From: Perca fluviatilis | Taxonomy: Eukaryota; Chordata; Actinopteri; Perciformes; Percidae | Assembly (NCBI RefSeq): GCF_010015445.1 | Contig: NC_053134.1 | Location: 15,808,629 to 15,872,628, forward strand | Length of the DNA: 64,000 nucleotides | Reading direction: 5' to 3' | Shown: piece after piece, positions 1-14,319 of the stretch | Layout: every line of letters begins with the position of its first letter | Numbering within the stretch: the stretch's first letter is position 1 | The notes under the pieces: model-generated | Told to the model about the DNA's origin: nothing | The model's input: the letters and a program-made list of their open reading frames with translations, nothing else | Database searches by the model: none | Translations under genes and position numbers: made by a program

Positions 1-1082
1 TTAAAGGAATTTCCTTTAAATATTATTGGATGTGATGAAAAGTATTAAAAAGTCGGTTAATCCGGTTAATTAAACACAAAATGTTTCCATGATAATATTA
101 AACTAATGGCATGGAGAATAATTGCTACAAAAATCCGACAAAATTAGGTATTTGAGCAATACATTAAATAAACCGTTGTCACTATGAATTACCAATGACT
201 AGCCAGACAAGTTCAAAAGATTTATTAAAGCAAATAATGCTACACAACATTAGAGGACGTGTATAAGATCAGACTGAATGTTGGACAGCCACAGCATTTT
301 TGTTGACTGTAGCTAGTCCAGCTGCTAAAAACACCTGCTGAGGAGGGACAGATGTCCCAGGGATGCACAAATACTGTAAAAACTTTACCAGCCCAGGGAC
401 TCTTTCTACATTTCACTTCCTGATTAACACTCAAAGGAAAAAAAAACCATGACTATTGTTATAATGTTGTTGGAAAGTACTGCTTGTCCCCAGTTTTGGC
501 AGCTCTCCGGCTTGCGGTGTATTGGGCAGCTGCAAGTTAGTTCCCATACTGTACCCAATAGATAGATGTTTTTTTTACTATAATATGTCACCAATCTAGA
601 TAGAGTTTTGTCACTGATGACACATGAACAAATGTGAGCACAGAGACTGTGAAGCAGGCCTGCTGCCTGATGTAAAGAAGCGTGAGCAGCGCAGCGGCTC
701 CAAGGCTTTGTATATCTTCTGTATCTTTAGAGCAGCAGGAGACCTTTAGGTCTACTGTCAGATCTCAGTTCTCAGTCAAACAGGCTCAAATAGGAGTACC
801 GCTTGTTGAACAACCAGGGAATAATAAGGTGGTGGTATCATGAATTCAGCACATCACGGTCACACTGTTCGTAGCGTCACATGGCCATTCAAATCAACAG
901 TGAGCCACATTAGCTGAGATGAGCTAATTATGGTGGAGGAGAGCTTCCTGGTTGGGATGTACACTAAACAAGGTGTAGGCCTTGATCTAGAATCATTAGT
1001 TATGTCCTAAAATTTCTCTTTCTAAGGTAATGAGATTATCTACAAGGCACAATTTCAAATGCCACCAAGACATTATATTATG

Positions 1083-1083
<1 letters not shown>
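1..1083. other. No gene seen
   Basis: AT-rich sequence with short open frames only. I see no splice-bounded coding segment and no recognisable repeat. Confidence 0.5.

Positions 1084-1160
<77 letters not shown>
1084..1160. repeat. (TA)n microsatellite
   Basis: About 38 uninterrupted TA units. Confidence 0.98.
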
Positions 1161-1165
<5 letters not shown>

Positions 1166-2207
1166 ACGTTGTTTTGCTTGAGTTTTTTTTTACACATTGA
1201 GCCACAAAGGATTTGAATTCACTGAATGGAATTTGGAAAGCAGCTACCAATGCTACCAACAGTGCATTATATTATCCCTCTCTTATAACACTGTCTGTGT
1301 GCATGATGTGAAACAATGAACACAGGTGCAACGTGAGATCTGCATTTAACAGGTGGTTATGGGTATATACTGTACGTGTGTGGCTGTCCCTGTCAACTCA
1401 AGGGAAACTGCAAAAAAAACACATTTGTTCACCGTTCATACCAAAGCTAACACAGACCTTAAACCCAGTTTGGGAAATGTTTTTACAGGGTATTAGTCAA
1501 TTAAATAACCCATACGTCAATGAAGTGGTCTTCTGCAGATATATATTACATCGCTGACCCCGAGCCATTTGCCCTAAATACACACTTTATGGGTTAGCAT
1601 TAGAGCAGGAGTAGCTGGGTGACAAAAGCCTAGTTGAGGGGCATTACCTATAAAACACTCTTCGTGTGTTAGGCCAGTTCATTGCTATTTGAGAAAGATG
1701 CCTTGCTCATGGGCTAACAGAGAAGCTCACAAACGACAGACAAAGACTTGGGCTAATCCCACACAGACAAACCACTTGTTCCAAATGAGCATTCTTGGAG
1801 GAATGCAGCTACAAAACACTATCTCTACATTTACAAAAAACTGTTTTCTCATGCCCACGTCATCTACGCATTTTTACACAGTGCCTCAAACTGCCTGCCG
1901 AATTCTGCAGCAAAGGTATTCTGCAATGTTGGCGACAGAATAAAAGGCAATTAAGCACTGTTTGCACCATGCTTGGACAGCCCGGCAGCCGTATGCCTTG
2001 CCAATTAACCTCCCACATAAGGAGAGAGAAGGAGAAAGAAGACAATCTAGACTCTGAGATTATAATCACACACATTCTCTTTGTGTTCAATCAGTTCTGC
2101 ATTGTAGCAAATGTATGAATCTCCTATTTTACATGTATTCCTGTGACAGTGACAGCTAATTTGCACTCAAACGTCAAAAGTAATTTAGATATAAAGTGCT
2201 TACTTAC

Positions 2208-2267
2208 TTCATACTTGCGCCCTTGGCTCCCTCCGGGGCCATCGGCTATTGAGGATTTCTCCCCCAT
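2208..2267 (-). other. Candidate orphan first exon, minus strand
   Basis: On the - strand, ATG at 2267 opens 20 codons (MGEKSSIADGPGGSQGRKYE) ending exactly at a consensus donor GTAAGT. The composition differs from the AT-rich surroundings. I do not recognise the product. It could be the start of a neighbouring gene, part of a transposon, or chance. Confidence 0.25.
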
Positions 2268-3374
2268 CGTAACCAATTCTGGATACGTTTTTCCAGTGCG
2301 TTCCAGCTGTGGCTCGTCACCTTCATTTTAGCCTTCAACAAAGAAATTAAGCGGAATGTTTTTAATTTGTATTATGGCACAAGTGATGCTCAATGCTAGA
2401 ACTGTTCATGCATCTTTCGTGGGCTTGAAAAAGAACTGAAAGAAGGTCTGAATTTATTGAGTTAATTAAAAGCACAGAGCAAAGCAATGCATGTGATGCA
2501 TGCAATAAAAAGGTTATATCTGTACTGCCTATTTTCCATTTTTATTTTTCCTTATCTCAGACTTGAGCCTATTTTGCCCATGATTGTATTCAGTGACATG
2601 ACAGTCATGTCACAACAAAACTGGCACTACCACTGTAATACATTTTCTAAATGTATTCCAAGAAAATACCTTTTTAGCTGAATGGGTGATATCATTAACA
2701 ATTCTTATAAAAGGATGGTTGGCAGCAATGTTTTTCCAATCAAACTGGCTTTTAAGTATACATCAACTGATTCTGGTTAAGTCACAGCCTCCAAGATGCT
2801 TTGATCTGGGGCATGCTGCCTGTTGTTACTTCAGCCACACAACAATCAACTTTGGCCATCCATTCACTTCATGATGGAAATATAAAAATTGTATATAATT
2901 AAATCCAATGAGGGGTCATTTATTCATTTCACAAATAAACTCCAGCAAGATACTATTGTCACTGGACTGAATAGATTTGAGAGAAAGGAAAGTGGATAAT
3001 TTCCAGAACACTGAAATAGCTGGAAGGAAAATTCTTCTATTAGAAATGAAGTTCTCAGATCTGATAGACATTAAGGCTCCCAGGAAGTAAAAAAAAAAAA
3101 AAAAAGACGCTAAAGCAAAGTCCACATAGTTACTGTACTTGTTTTGGGAATCGACTTATGTTAAATACATCAGTTGAAGGCAAGTGAAGGATTCTGCTAT
3201 ATAAGGCTACAGATAACATACATGATAGACATCCAACCCTGTGACTAATATGTGCTAACATAGCTGGAAATGTTCCTTTAATATTTTTAGAAGATACTGT
3301 CCAGCTTTCAAGATTAGCAACGAGTACCACTTTGGTAACCATTGTAATCAGCTCTAATGTACAGCTGTCTAAAG

Positions 3375-3852
3375 TAGTCTATATCCAGGACGTTCCATTT
3401 CCGGGATTGCTCCGTTGCCGACAAAAATTTCCGCCAGATTTCGCTCATTTTAGGCCGGATATCCGATATCTTTTAAGATGATTTTTTGGGGCATTTTAGG
3501 CCTTTAATTCCACAGGACAGATGAAGATATGAAATGGGAGAGAGAAGGGGAAAGACATGCAGCAAAGGTATATCGAGACAGCTGGTTAGACTATCTGTCC
3601 AATCCGAGTTTTCTGTTGCACGACTAAAACAACCTTTGAATGTACATGTTCCACCAAAACAAGTTCCTTCCCGAGGCTATTTTGCAGAGGCAACGTTGCT
3701 CCATACGTCGCTTAGCGCTGCCCAAGATGATTGTGATTGGTTCAAAGAAATGTCAATAAACCAGAGCACGTTTTTCTCCCATCTCGGAATGCTGTGTGGA
3801 CTCGCCAGACCCTCTTATGCTGTGCTGTGGAGGAAGGTCTGGCAACAGACTA
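3375..3852 (+). mobile_element. hAT-like non-autonomous element, copy 1
   Basis: Element with short ends TAGTCT/AGACTA, flanked by an 8-base direct repeat GTCTAAAG (3367-3374 and 3853-3860). The 3' third holds the family-wide segment GATTGGTTCAAAGAAAT and a subterminal hairpin ending GGAAGGTCTGGC. Three related copies occur in the window (19.7, 26.0 and 31.0 kb). The open frame inside it at 3534-3863 is not a gene. Confidence 0.8.
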
Positions 3853-4095
3853 GTCTAAAGTAACTGGTGGAACACAATTTCTTTTTACTAATGATGATAA
3901 ACACACCTAACAAACTACATCTACCAGTCCATCTCCCTTCTACCCTTTCCTCAACATATTCACTGAGAAATTCAAGAACAAATTTGAATTATATTTATAC
4001 ATTTTAAAGTTAATAAGGATAATATAATAATTCCATTACATCATTTGTTAATGTACTGACTAATTGTTAATTTCCTTTGTTTTTTTGTTGCTTAG

Positions 4096-4339
4096 ATCCA
4101 CTTCCGGGTTGTTAGAAATGTTCCAGTCATGCTCCGGCCCAGACAACCAGTGGGAGATTAGTCAGAGAGATCCCGGACAAGGTTTTTATGAGTCTGGACA
4201 ACATCCATACAGCTGGCCTCAGTTCTGCCCCCCTCGGCCCAGCCGTACTGTTCATCATTCCCTCTCTCAGCATCCTCATGATGGAGCCTACACCAGAGCA
4301 CAAATCCCTGTTTGGTGCCAATCCCAAAACACATGGAAG
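4096..4339 (+). other. Candidate orphan internal exon
   Basis: A strong acceptor (pyrimidine tract ending GTTGCTTAG) and a donor GGTAGGT bound 244 GC-richer bases. One frame (first base plus 81 codons) is open throughout and ends at codon AAG in phase 0, rich in Q, P, H, S and W. A second frame is also open for its last 60 or so codons, so the coding frame is uncertain. No family is recognised. It may be a real exon, a non-coding RNA exon or transposon-derived. Confidence 0.25.
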
Positions 4340-7300
4340 GTAGGTAGCCACCACAGAATATTATGGTAACACTGTATGAATGAGAATCAAAGTATTCGTG
4401 ACTCCATTATGTATCAATGTGTGAGGTTTTACTTATGTACAGAAGTTATTTGAGCTAAATGCTAATGTCAGCATGCTAACAGGCTCAGAATGACAATGTT
4501 AACTAACAGGTAATATTTACCGTGGTGAACATCTTTAGTTTAGCGTGTTAGCATGCTATAATTTGCTAATTAGCACTAAACAGAAAGTACAGCTGAGGTT
4601 ATACTGATGATAATGTCATCAGTTTTGCAGGTATTTGGTCATAAACCAACTAAACCAAAGTTGACACAATTTTTTTAATTTGGACGTGTTGATAGCAAGT
4701 TTATCTTGAGGGAGTCAAAAGTTGTTGATATATGTCACTCTTGACCAAAGCATTGGCCATGTGGCTAGCATGGAACATTGGATAAATTGAAAGAAACGTC
4801 AGACACTTATATAACGTATATAAGACACATTTGCATTTGTGTTTCAGTCACATCTTTTGTATTCATATTAATGTGTTACTACCCAATTATCAAAAAAGGA
4901 CTGTATAATGATCCACTTCCACTGTTATAATGATATTATGATCTGCATGTACCCCTATCTTCTCTATTCATCAACTGGTCTCCAAATAGCTGCTATTTAT
5001 CCACTGTGGCTTTGTTTTTTATGTGTATTGCTCTTTCTTTGTTCTCCCAATCTCTTTACATTACATTGCATTTATATGGTGCCCAGACAAAGAACTGGGA
5101 TCACAATGTAAACAACTGTAAACTGTTTAAAATAGATCCACCATCAATGTGAGTTTTTTCTAACCACACACTTCTCCTAACGGCCCACTTTTCACCACAG
5201 GTATATATAATCACTAAACTGTCAGGTAAAAAAATAAGGTAATCAAATGCAGCAGCTCTTATATATATATGAAACCCAACCAGGTCGTAAACACAGCCGG
5301 CCTCCTGCCTATGAAGAACATCAATGACACATTGTTACTCATCACTGTCGTTTAGAGGCCTTTGAATAAAAAGGTTAATGAAACAGGGCTGTTACAGTGA
5401 TGATCACGTAAGGCTTGCTATTTATTTTTATATTAGTCTGCTCAAATGCTGCTTTTGTGTGTTTACATCATGTATCTGCCGCTGATAGTCTGATACATAC
5501 CAGCCTGATTGTAACTATATTGCTGTTGTTCCCACACAACGGGAACCATTTGAATGAACTATGTGTTTTAGGGGGTATTTCTTTGGAATTCAGTCTCTGG
5601 GGATTGTAGCACCATTGTCCAGACAACTGAAAACCCCATACAATGTGCTGACAGATCACTGAGCCATAACTGGCTACTGCAATTACTGTATGCCATTCAA
5701 TGCATGTGTATCTATGTGCTCTTGCATATATGTGCATTTCTTTTTTGATTGCACGAAGATTGCAGACCTCATCTGGGACTTTAAAAAATCTGATCTATTT
5801 TCCTGCTTTGCTTTGATGCAAAAGTGCAACTGAATTTTGGATGTTTGGAATACGTTGGGGCTATTGTGAAAGGAGCCAAATGACTAGCAGATCGGCAGTA
5901 GTGTCCGTTAGGCTTCAGAAAGGGAATTCCTGGAAGAGAGATATGAATCAGACTACCAGAGGAGGAGGAACAGAAAACATCCCTACATTAGATGGATGAC
6001 TGATGTACTTCAAAGCATTGTTGCAGTATGTTTTCTGTCTTCTGTAGGAGGCCTTTCCTGTGCTAAAGTTGGTCTTGTGTGTCATGTGTGTGTTTGCTTG
6101 CCTTAGCAAATGCATGTGTGGATACATGTGAGTCGATACTGGCCTCAAGGTACAGACTGCCTTCTTATACCTGAGGAAGAGAGGTTACCTCAACATAATT
6201 GCCTCCATGATGTAATTTAAAAAAAAATCTAATTAGTTGATAATTTGCTAACACGTTGCTGGTTTTCACATTTGGAAATAGCAATACAAGGTACTTCCCA
6301 GGCAACAAATGGCTCATTTAGCTCATATTTGACCAACTATTTTCTGTTGCTGCTAGTGTCCCAAAACATCAATCAGCATCCCAGATTCAAACCACGGAAG
6401 CCCGTTATATATATTAATAATGTCAGCATTCATGTAAATCCTGCTCAAAATACAGTATACCAGATTCTTAATATATGAAAGATGTGTTCCAATTGTGCAA
6501 AAACTGTGCAAAAGATGACTGCAGGCAAGACGTACCTCATACCAAACAAGATTACAATCCTGAATTTATACAGGATTTAATAAGTATCATTAATCAGCCA
6601 CACAGAACCCTGAAACAAGATGTATTTATTTCATGAAATTATTTATTTCCTGAAACACTATAGGCATAATAACATGATGCATTTTCCACAGAAGCGTGGA
6701 AGTGTTTCAATATATGGAAGTCGGCTTTTCAGGAGATTCACAGCAAAATTGCAGTTCTACATTTTGTGGGTTCTGTGTGATAAAAATTGCTTGTTGTACA
6801 CTATTCTGAGTCTATGAAATCGCACAAACAGTGTGGTGTTAGGCCAGCAGTACCTTTCAAATCTGGTGTGTTCTTAAACTGTTATCATATACAGCATTGC
6901 GAATAATACTACAACTCAAGGTTTGTTTGTCTAATATCCATGGCAGAGCCTGTGAGTCACAGTGGAGAGAGACAAACATTAGTGGGTTGTTGGGTGGCAA
7001 ATGAAGCCATGCAAAAATGTCCACAAATTCAGCCTGCTCTGCTTGTACACACTGTGGCAATCAAAGACAAATGCAGTGGTTTGTTTACCACTGTCATTTT
7101 GTCTGTGCTAACACACTCAGTTCAATCTCACAACAGAACACCAAGACATGACACGAGCGGAATGCGTGAGACACGGAGAGAGCACAGAAAAAGAGGAGGG
7201 TGTCAGGGCAGCAGGGACACTAGCAGGCCAAAGCCTGGGAGAGCAGCAGTGATTGGTTTGGACCACCCATCTGGACTGGCTGAGCGCCTGGGCTGGCTGG

Positions 7301-9540
7301 ACTGCCGTTTGCCCGATGGACTGCACGGATGAATGAATGGAGGGATAGAGACAGACAGAAGTCCCATGTAATGATTCAGATTGATGGAACAATGTGCTGG
7401 AAACATTGAATAAGTCAATGGAAAACACACATGCTATCACCAGCAAGCGCACGCAATTACAGGTCACTCCATATACGGTGTATCAGTTCAACAAGGCTCA
7501 GGTTCAGTTCATCGTCATGTGTTGTTCACGTTTCCCAACATAAAACTCTAAAACAACTCTAAAAAATTTTTAGGCATGTTAACCATAACTACATAACTTG
7601 TAAATGAATTGTATAATACATTACAAAAATTTAATAATGCAATTTTACTTTTTAGATATACTGTGTCGCCTGGATCCACTTTCCAGCACAGTAGCTATCG
7701 TGAGATCACACAGTTGGCAAAGAGTGAGTAGTTAGATTGATGTATATTGGCTAATTAGATCAGTCTTAAAAAAAAGAAGCTAATTGTTAACTAGTAGCTA
7801 ATAGTTTAGGACGTTTTTATTATTACAGGTTGACTGCACTAAACCTGTATTTGATCCTTTCTGCATGCTCAACTAGCAGTCTGATTTACACAGCAGAGGC
7901 CTACTTTAAATGAAATTAGCTAATCAAATGAAGCCTCAGACTTAAATTGTGTTTTCTATTTGACCTGAAAAAGTTATCCCTAAAAGGACAACAGTCACTT
8001 GATTTTTTAGTTCACCCCTATAAAAGCTCAAATGTAATGTACTGTAGTTAAAAAGCTTTTTTTAAAGTTGTTTCGCACGGAACTGTCATTAACATGCATA
8101 AAGGAAACACTGGTCCCTTTCACACAGAAATTGGGCAAGGTCTGCCATTATGCCAGCTTTGTTTAATATCACAGAACCAAGCACATGTCACCTCAGTGTG
8201 TGATTTCAAAGGATTGCTGGCATTCTGGGAGCAAAAGAGGCTCGACGTGTAACACAACAGCGTCTGCGTCTACTCGTCTAGTGTGTGCGAGCCGATCCAA
8301 CCTATTAATCAACCACGCAAACCCAACCCAACCCGACCCACAAACCACATTTCTTTTGCATTATAGTAGCACAGTTTTCAGTAAGGAGAAGGTCAAAGAT
8401 GGCCACAGCGCCTGCGTGTGTATGTGTTTGAGAGAGGGAGAGAGCGAGTGGAACGCAATGTTTGGATACTTGGAATGCTGCTTTGTCACTTTGTGGCCCT
8501 CCTGTGGGTCGACTTGCGCATTGTAAAACATAAAACATATCATAATCCCTCAAGGTGGGGGAGGTGGGGGTTTCAAGGCCACCAAGATAGCTATTCACAG
8601 CATCCAGAGACATGGAGGGACCTCCGGGAAAGACATTGTGAGGCGTTGGTATGAGACTTGCTATGACACCCCTGGGAAGAATGGTGATTAGTAACGAAGA
8701 GGACTGACTACACTCTTGGGCATTTGTGGAAACATACGCATGGCATTGGCTAATGCTTTTGAAAATGCTACTTATGGTAGTGAGCAAGTAAAGATGTTGT
8801 AGTTTATAAACTTTAGTCATGTTGCCGTTGGAATTATACTTTTGCGATGATACACACAAACATCTCTGCTGAATTTACGCAGTAACGGGCCAATTCTCAA
8901 CAACGCATTGTGCGGCCAACCTGATTGGTTGATTATTAACATATCTGACAAGTCGCAAAAATGTTGATACTGACTGTATCAGCAAAATGTTCACTGACAG
9001 CGTATTTGTTTTATTTCCCGGCAAAATAATACAATAACTACATTATTTAACTTTTTTTTTGGACATGTTTAGTCAAAAAAAACAATTAAGTACTATATAT
9101 ACAGAATTTCTTGGGGACAGGGTTGTACTATGGGACAGAATTTTACAACTCTGCGAAGTATCACAGTGGCAACAATGTTATCTTTCTTCGCCTTTCGATG
9201 TCAGCAGACACTATGAATACAGTGTTACAATGTTACAAAGTAATCTACCAGGAATGTTTGCTTGCACAAAGTAAAGTTTAGATTGAAAACCTAATTGCAC
9301 CTTTGCCAACAGAGATTCCAGACTATGCAATTGCAATGCAATTCCTTATGTTTCTTTGCCTAAGCTTTTTGTTCTGCATGCTTTCTTTAACTTTGATGGT
9401 TCATGTTCTATTTTTGTAAAACTTAGTGATGCTGAATTGTTACAAATTTGTTGCGCTTCAGCAAATTGTTTTTTGGATGTGTTTGGCAACTCAATTCCCA
9501 ATTCCAACATCAATTAGCATCTACAGAATGTAAGTAAGTA
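4340..9540. other. No gene seen
   Basis: Non-coding DNA. Short open frames here (for example around 6940-7332 on + and 8305-8859 on -) show no domain, signal or splice support. A short CACACG/GTGTGT-rich patch occurs but no long repeat. Confidence 0.45.
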
Positions 9541-10330
9541 ATATTTATTTATAAAGCACTTTTCACAGATAACATCACAACGTGCTGTACGATGACATAA
9601 AACATACAAGAGAACATAACACATTAAAAACTCGATACACAATTAAAATGACATAATAATACATAAAGTAAAGACGGGTCTACCAAACGCATGTCTAAAA
9701 AGCTATGTATTTATCTAGTTTTTAAAAGAGTCCATAGAAACAGAAGACCGTAAGGGTGGAGGCAGAGTGATGGAGACGAGGAAGAATTTACAATAGCTGA
9801 AACCCCAGTGCCAATGCTTGGTAAAACTCTAAACTCTAAGAAGAGAGATGGTAATACATCAAGAGGGCTTGAAAGATAGCTTCATTTTCCTAATCAAATC
9901 CAATAGATTGTGTAAACTTATAGGTTAAAAAGAGTCCAGAACAGTAGGAGATTGAGAGGGGCTAGAGTTGGGTGGGCAAGTCCCACTATGAATACCGGAC
10001 CTAATAGCCATTACCTTATCAACAAAGAAGGTAAGGAACTTGTTACAATCATTTGTGAAGAAACAAGGTAATGTGGAGAGTGATGGTGACACAGTGTTAA
10101 ATAGTATCAAACAAAAATCTTAGGATTTTTGTTTTTCAAAGAAGAAATTAAGTTAGCAAAGTAAGCAGTCCGGGTTTGTGTATTAAGCGTATTAAAAGAA
10201 TTACGAAGATCTTTGAGACACAGGCGATGTACCTCTAGCCCAGTGGCTTTCCATCATCATTCTGTCCTGCGACATTTCCCTCTCAGGCTACAGACAGCGT
10301 CTGTCATCCACAGACAAGTCTTGCAATTAG
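9541..10330. mobile_element. Probable interspersed retroelement relic
   Basis: It starts with a signature common in teleost retroelement tails (TATTTATTTATAAAGCACTT, then a GTGCTGTAC block). A similar signature sits at 28.16 kb. The interior has no intact frame. The family and exact right edge are uncertain. Confidence 0.35.
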
Positions 10331-12479
10331 CCCTAGTCCTAACCTTGAAAGGTGCTACTTAGTTCAGTCACATGGAGCAATGCTCATTGAAAGATGTACA
10401 ATCATATTAATTTACATTGCTGCTTCATACGAAGATAAAATCCTATAAAATATATTTCAAAATGTGTCTTTATAGTGTCTCACATAGGTGGATAGGATAG
10501 GCGATTAGGTTTTGTGTGGATAAGATCAGTAAGAGCAGTAAAGTGATCAGTGACATGACACGTAAAAGGCCATTGTTCCCAGTGTGTTAGGAGACAATGA
10601 CTGTGACTAATTATCTTAACAGCACAAGCCGCATCAAGCCCTGTACTCTATACTCACACTCTTATCCCAATCTCTTCACATTTAAGGCTTCCTTCCCCTC
10701 GACCACTACGCCAAACATCACCAGAATGGGTTTGTGTCCTGTGGCAGTGTTCTTGACTGCAGTCCTTTAGGCATTTGTTACAGTTTGTATGGCGGTTTAT
10801 TGTACTTGGGTGCCAAGATTTTAAATATGACAGTATGGCTATAACTGCTTTTGTTATGAATCACAGGCAGAAAATGGAATGTGGCATTCACACCATTTCA
10901 GATGAACAGGAAGCACATGTAAGCCTCTGATCTATATACATCACAATTTGTCTAATCCACTTATTGAATCCGAATCCCTTATTGAATGTTTTTAGGTTTA
11001 CCTTTCAAAATTGACTTTACTTTCAAACTTAGGTAATTAAAGACTAAAAGTAGTCTAAAAAATTAGGATAAAAAAACTTAAAGATGTTTCATCAACTTCT
11101 GTTGGCTGAGAAGGCAGAAACACAACATTTTTAATGGCAGACTAATAAAATGTTCACAACCTGTTGCTTCAACCTGAAAATGAGATTTGCAACATGATAT
11201 ATTCAAAATGTTGATATGCTATGAACCAAAGTGTGACTGGGAGATTCTTCAATTGACGTGAGATGATCAGCTGTATATAAATTCTTGGTAGAGGAGTCAC
11301 CATTCTGTGGGTCCCACAAAAAACAACCAGTTCAGTGATATGATCATATTATCATGATGTAATTTCACTGAAAGTTGACAGACAATAAAATTAAACTTTC
11401 GTAAAACCTATGTCTACATTTATATTACAGAACGTCACGACTTTGTGCGCTAAAGTAGAATCAGTGCCTTCGTCCACAACATGCGTTTTGGCTGTTGCGG
11501 CTACCTACTGTATGTTCAACCTTTGATTCAGTGATGCATTCTTTCACCACTGGTCCACACTTCCTCTGGTACTGATGCCATCAGGGCTAAAAACCCATGC
11601 ACCTAATACAGCCATTCATCCAACCAAGCGCTCAACCCTGGGTATCACAGGGGCCCCTGCATACTCCATTGCCTTTATAAGATTAATGCACTGGATGGAG
11701 CAGGTGTCTGCCAAAATTCCATTCCTATTTAAACCTCCAGGCCCATACCAGCAACCTAATCCTATTAGGCCTAATTGAGTGAAGTCGACAGTCTTTTTCA
11801 GTTAAACTAAGTTCACGCACTAATAGGATTCAAAAGGGGGCATTAAAAAGGTACAATGTGTAGAGAGTAGTAGCGTTAGTGCGTGGCTGGGGAAGTGGAC
11901 AGTGTGCATCAGGGAGCGAGGGAGCAGGGACTGTGTGTTGGGACCAGGAGAGGCTTCCTGCTGGGTTTGGAGATCTGTGTTTAAAAAGAGGGAGGGAGTG
12001 GGCTGGAGGTCTCCCTGGAAGCTAGATAAGCTCAGAGGGGGGAACAAGAACAACATAATTGGTATTCAGGAACCCCTAGTGTGTTTGTGTGTATTTGTTT
12101 TTTTTGTATGCACAAATAAAGCATTAGTGGAATTCTCAAACACGGAATGTTTGTACAGTAGATACACCCAGAACATAGACAAAAACATGCACAGCAAATA
12201 GATAAAACGTTTTGGGACTTTTTATGGGATATAAAAAAGCCAAACCAGCACTTTCTGTCTTAATTACTTTCTCATTATTTATACTAGGATACAAACTTGC
12301 ATCAAAAACTTCCTAGTAAGAAAGAAACCACAAGATAGGATCTACAGTGATACGTCCTAAAGCCATAAGACAGTAGGAAACAACAGACTAGGTGTTAAAA
12401 AAAACAAACAGCTTGTCACCTCATTGAATCCTTCTTGTTTTTGGCTTGTGGCTACAACATAATCTTATCAGGGATCTTT
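10331..12479. other. No gene seen
   Basis: Non-coding. A GC-richer, AGGGAG-rich patch around 11.87-12.05 kb gives open frames on both strands without any recognisable protein. Confidence 0.45.
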
Positions 12480-12499
12480 GTTAACATCTCTCCCACTAT

Positions 12500-13285
12500 G
12501 TCCCCACCGAAAGACATGTTTTTCCTCCGAGGCAGACTGTACTACTACTTCTTTTCCACAGAAAGAAAATAAGAGAACAAAACTGATACAGGAAGAATAC
12601 GTACCGCATATACCTGAATTAAAAGGTCACATGCAGTATATCCTGCACCTATTCCCATAGTGAAGATAAGTGCAATATATTTCTTAAAAATCTAGAGACA
12701 GTGATGCGACTCACTTTCGTCCTAAACTGAGTAATGCGTTTCCAATGGCCCGTTTAAACTGGCTCAGACTGTGAAAAATCCAGAGGCACAAACTCTTTTC
12801 AGCCATTATGGGAACTTTGCAAACAAGACTTCACTCAGTTTAAAGATTCGACGTTTGTATTTTCTGATTGGTGTAAATTATTAATAAATTTGCTGTGATT
12901 CGCTAAATAGTAGAGGGTGTAATCATCCATGTTTTCATTTATTTTTTTTCCTAATATCAAACTTATGTTTGTAAAAGGCATAGTTCACTTCATTGAGTTT
13001 GTAAAAACGGAACAAAACCCAAAGTGTAAGTGGTTAAATGGGTGATTATATGCAGGGCTATTTCTAAGCTAACCAGCTGCTGGCTATAATTTTTATTTAG
13101 CATGCAGACATGAAAGTGGTATTAATCTTCTTATATAACTCTTGTACATAAACATACATAAACATATCAAAGCTGGCTGAAGAACAGCCCCTGTTCTTAC
13201 ACCCATGCAAGGGCATAAAAGTGCTCTTATGACACCTTGTAATGAGTCAATTCATTCAAATAAGGCTATTTTATTCATTAAAAAT
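12500..13285 (+). repeat. Direct duplication A, copy 1
   Basis: Pairs with 14320-14950. The two copies share a series of matching blocks in the same order, with indels between them. The core at 12721-12847 matches 14507-14633 at 125 of 127 bases. The outer blocks (for example ATTCAAATAAGGCTATTT near 13254) are more diverged. Confidence 0.85.
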
Positions 13286-13322
13286 GTGTGTGCTGATACT
13301 CAGCAGTAATGATAGTCAAGGC

Positions 13323-13336
13323 CACACACACACACA

Positions 13337-13385
<49 letters not shown>
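13323..13385. repeat. (CA)n microsatellite
   Basis: About 30 CA units with one interruption (CAGA), lying between the two copies of duplication A. Confidence 0.98.
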
Positions 13386-13386
<1 letters not shown>

Positions 13387-14319
13387 AAATTAAGGAGGTC
13401 AGAGAGGGACACAGTGTTTAGCCAGTGGCGTCAGTGACACAGACATGGCCTGAGGAAATAACCTTTCAGAGCTGCCCATAGCCAGAAGTACTACATGGGA
13501 CTCCCTTTGAAGAAAACACATCCAAAAGGACTTGAGAGACAAAAAGGTTAGGATAGGCTTTCAGTGATCTTACGTGGCCTTCTTTCATGAAGGACAAATA
13601 AGACAACAAAGGGACTGAGGAGACAGTTGACATCTTACCGGAAGCAAAAAAAGCAGATGTTATCTGGGGTTTTAAAGTCATAGCAGTGAATTAACAGAAT
13701 AATAATTGTTTTATTATTTCATGATACTGATATCTCACAGTACTGTTAATTTTGGCACCTCATTTTGTTTGTCTTTTGACCAAAATGTAAATTAGTCATA
13801 TTTCAGTCATTTTGATATATTTTGTTTTAGTCAACAAAAATGTAAGACATCAAGTTTTTGTAAGTAAAAGAATTTTCACTTTAATAAGTTACATTAAAAT
13901 ATCAAGTAAAAGTCATTTTCTTTGAAGAAGAATAACACTGATACTTTAATTTCAATCAAGAAAATGACACCTAAATCATATAATGTTATTTTGCACCAGA
14001 AACCATTTAAATTTGTTACTTAAAAAAAAAAAAATTCCAATAGTTAGCGTTATCCACCGTTTTAAAAACAGCTGTGCAGTTGGCTTCATGAGACCGTTTG
14101 TGATACATCCCTCCATAGCCTTGGTACAGATTAAAGAAATCTGAGATAAATTAACCATTAAATGCCATCTATTCTCCTAATCATGTTAAAGAGGGATTGC
14201 CTTCATAGACGTTTCCTAATCTGATTACATCTGATAGCACTTGCAGAATGGCACTGCCTTTGTTTCCTGTATCTTCATGGGATCTCGTGTAAATGTCAAA
14301 AGCTTTTACCTCTGACGCA
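13386..14319. other. No gene seen
   Basis: AT-rich spacer between duplication A copies; no gene or element recognised. Confidence 0.45.

Noticed and set aside
3534..3863. 109-codon plus-strand frame
   Set aside because: It lies inside a MITE that recurs elsewhere in the window with other frames broken.
6940..7467. Open frames on both strands (130 and 116 codons)
   Set aside because: They overlap each other, match no family and have no splice context.
8305..8859. 184-codon minus-strand frame
   Set aside because: No domain, low-complexity HTHTH part, no splice or conservation support.
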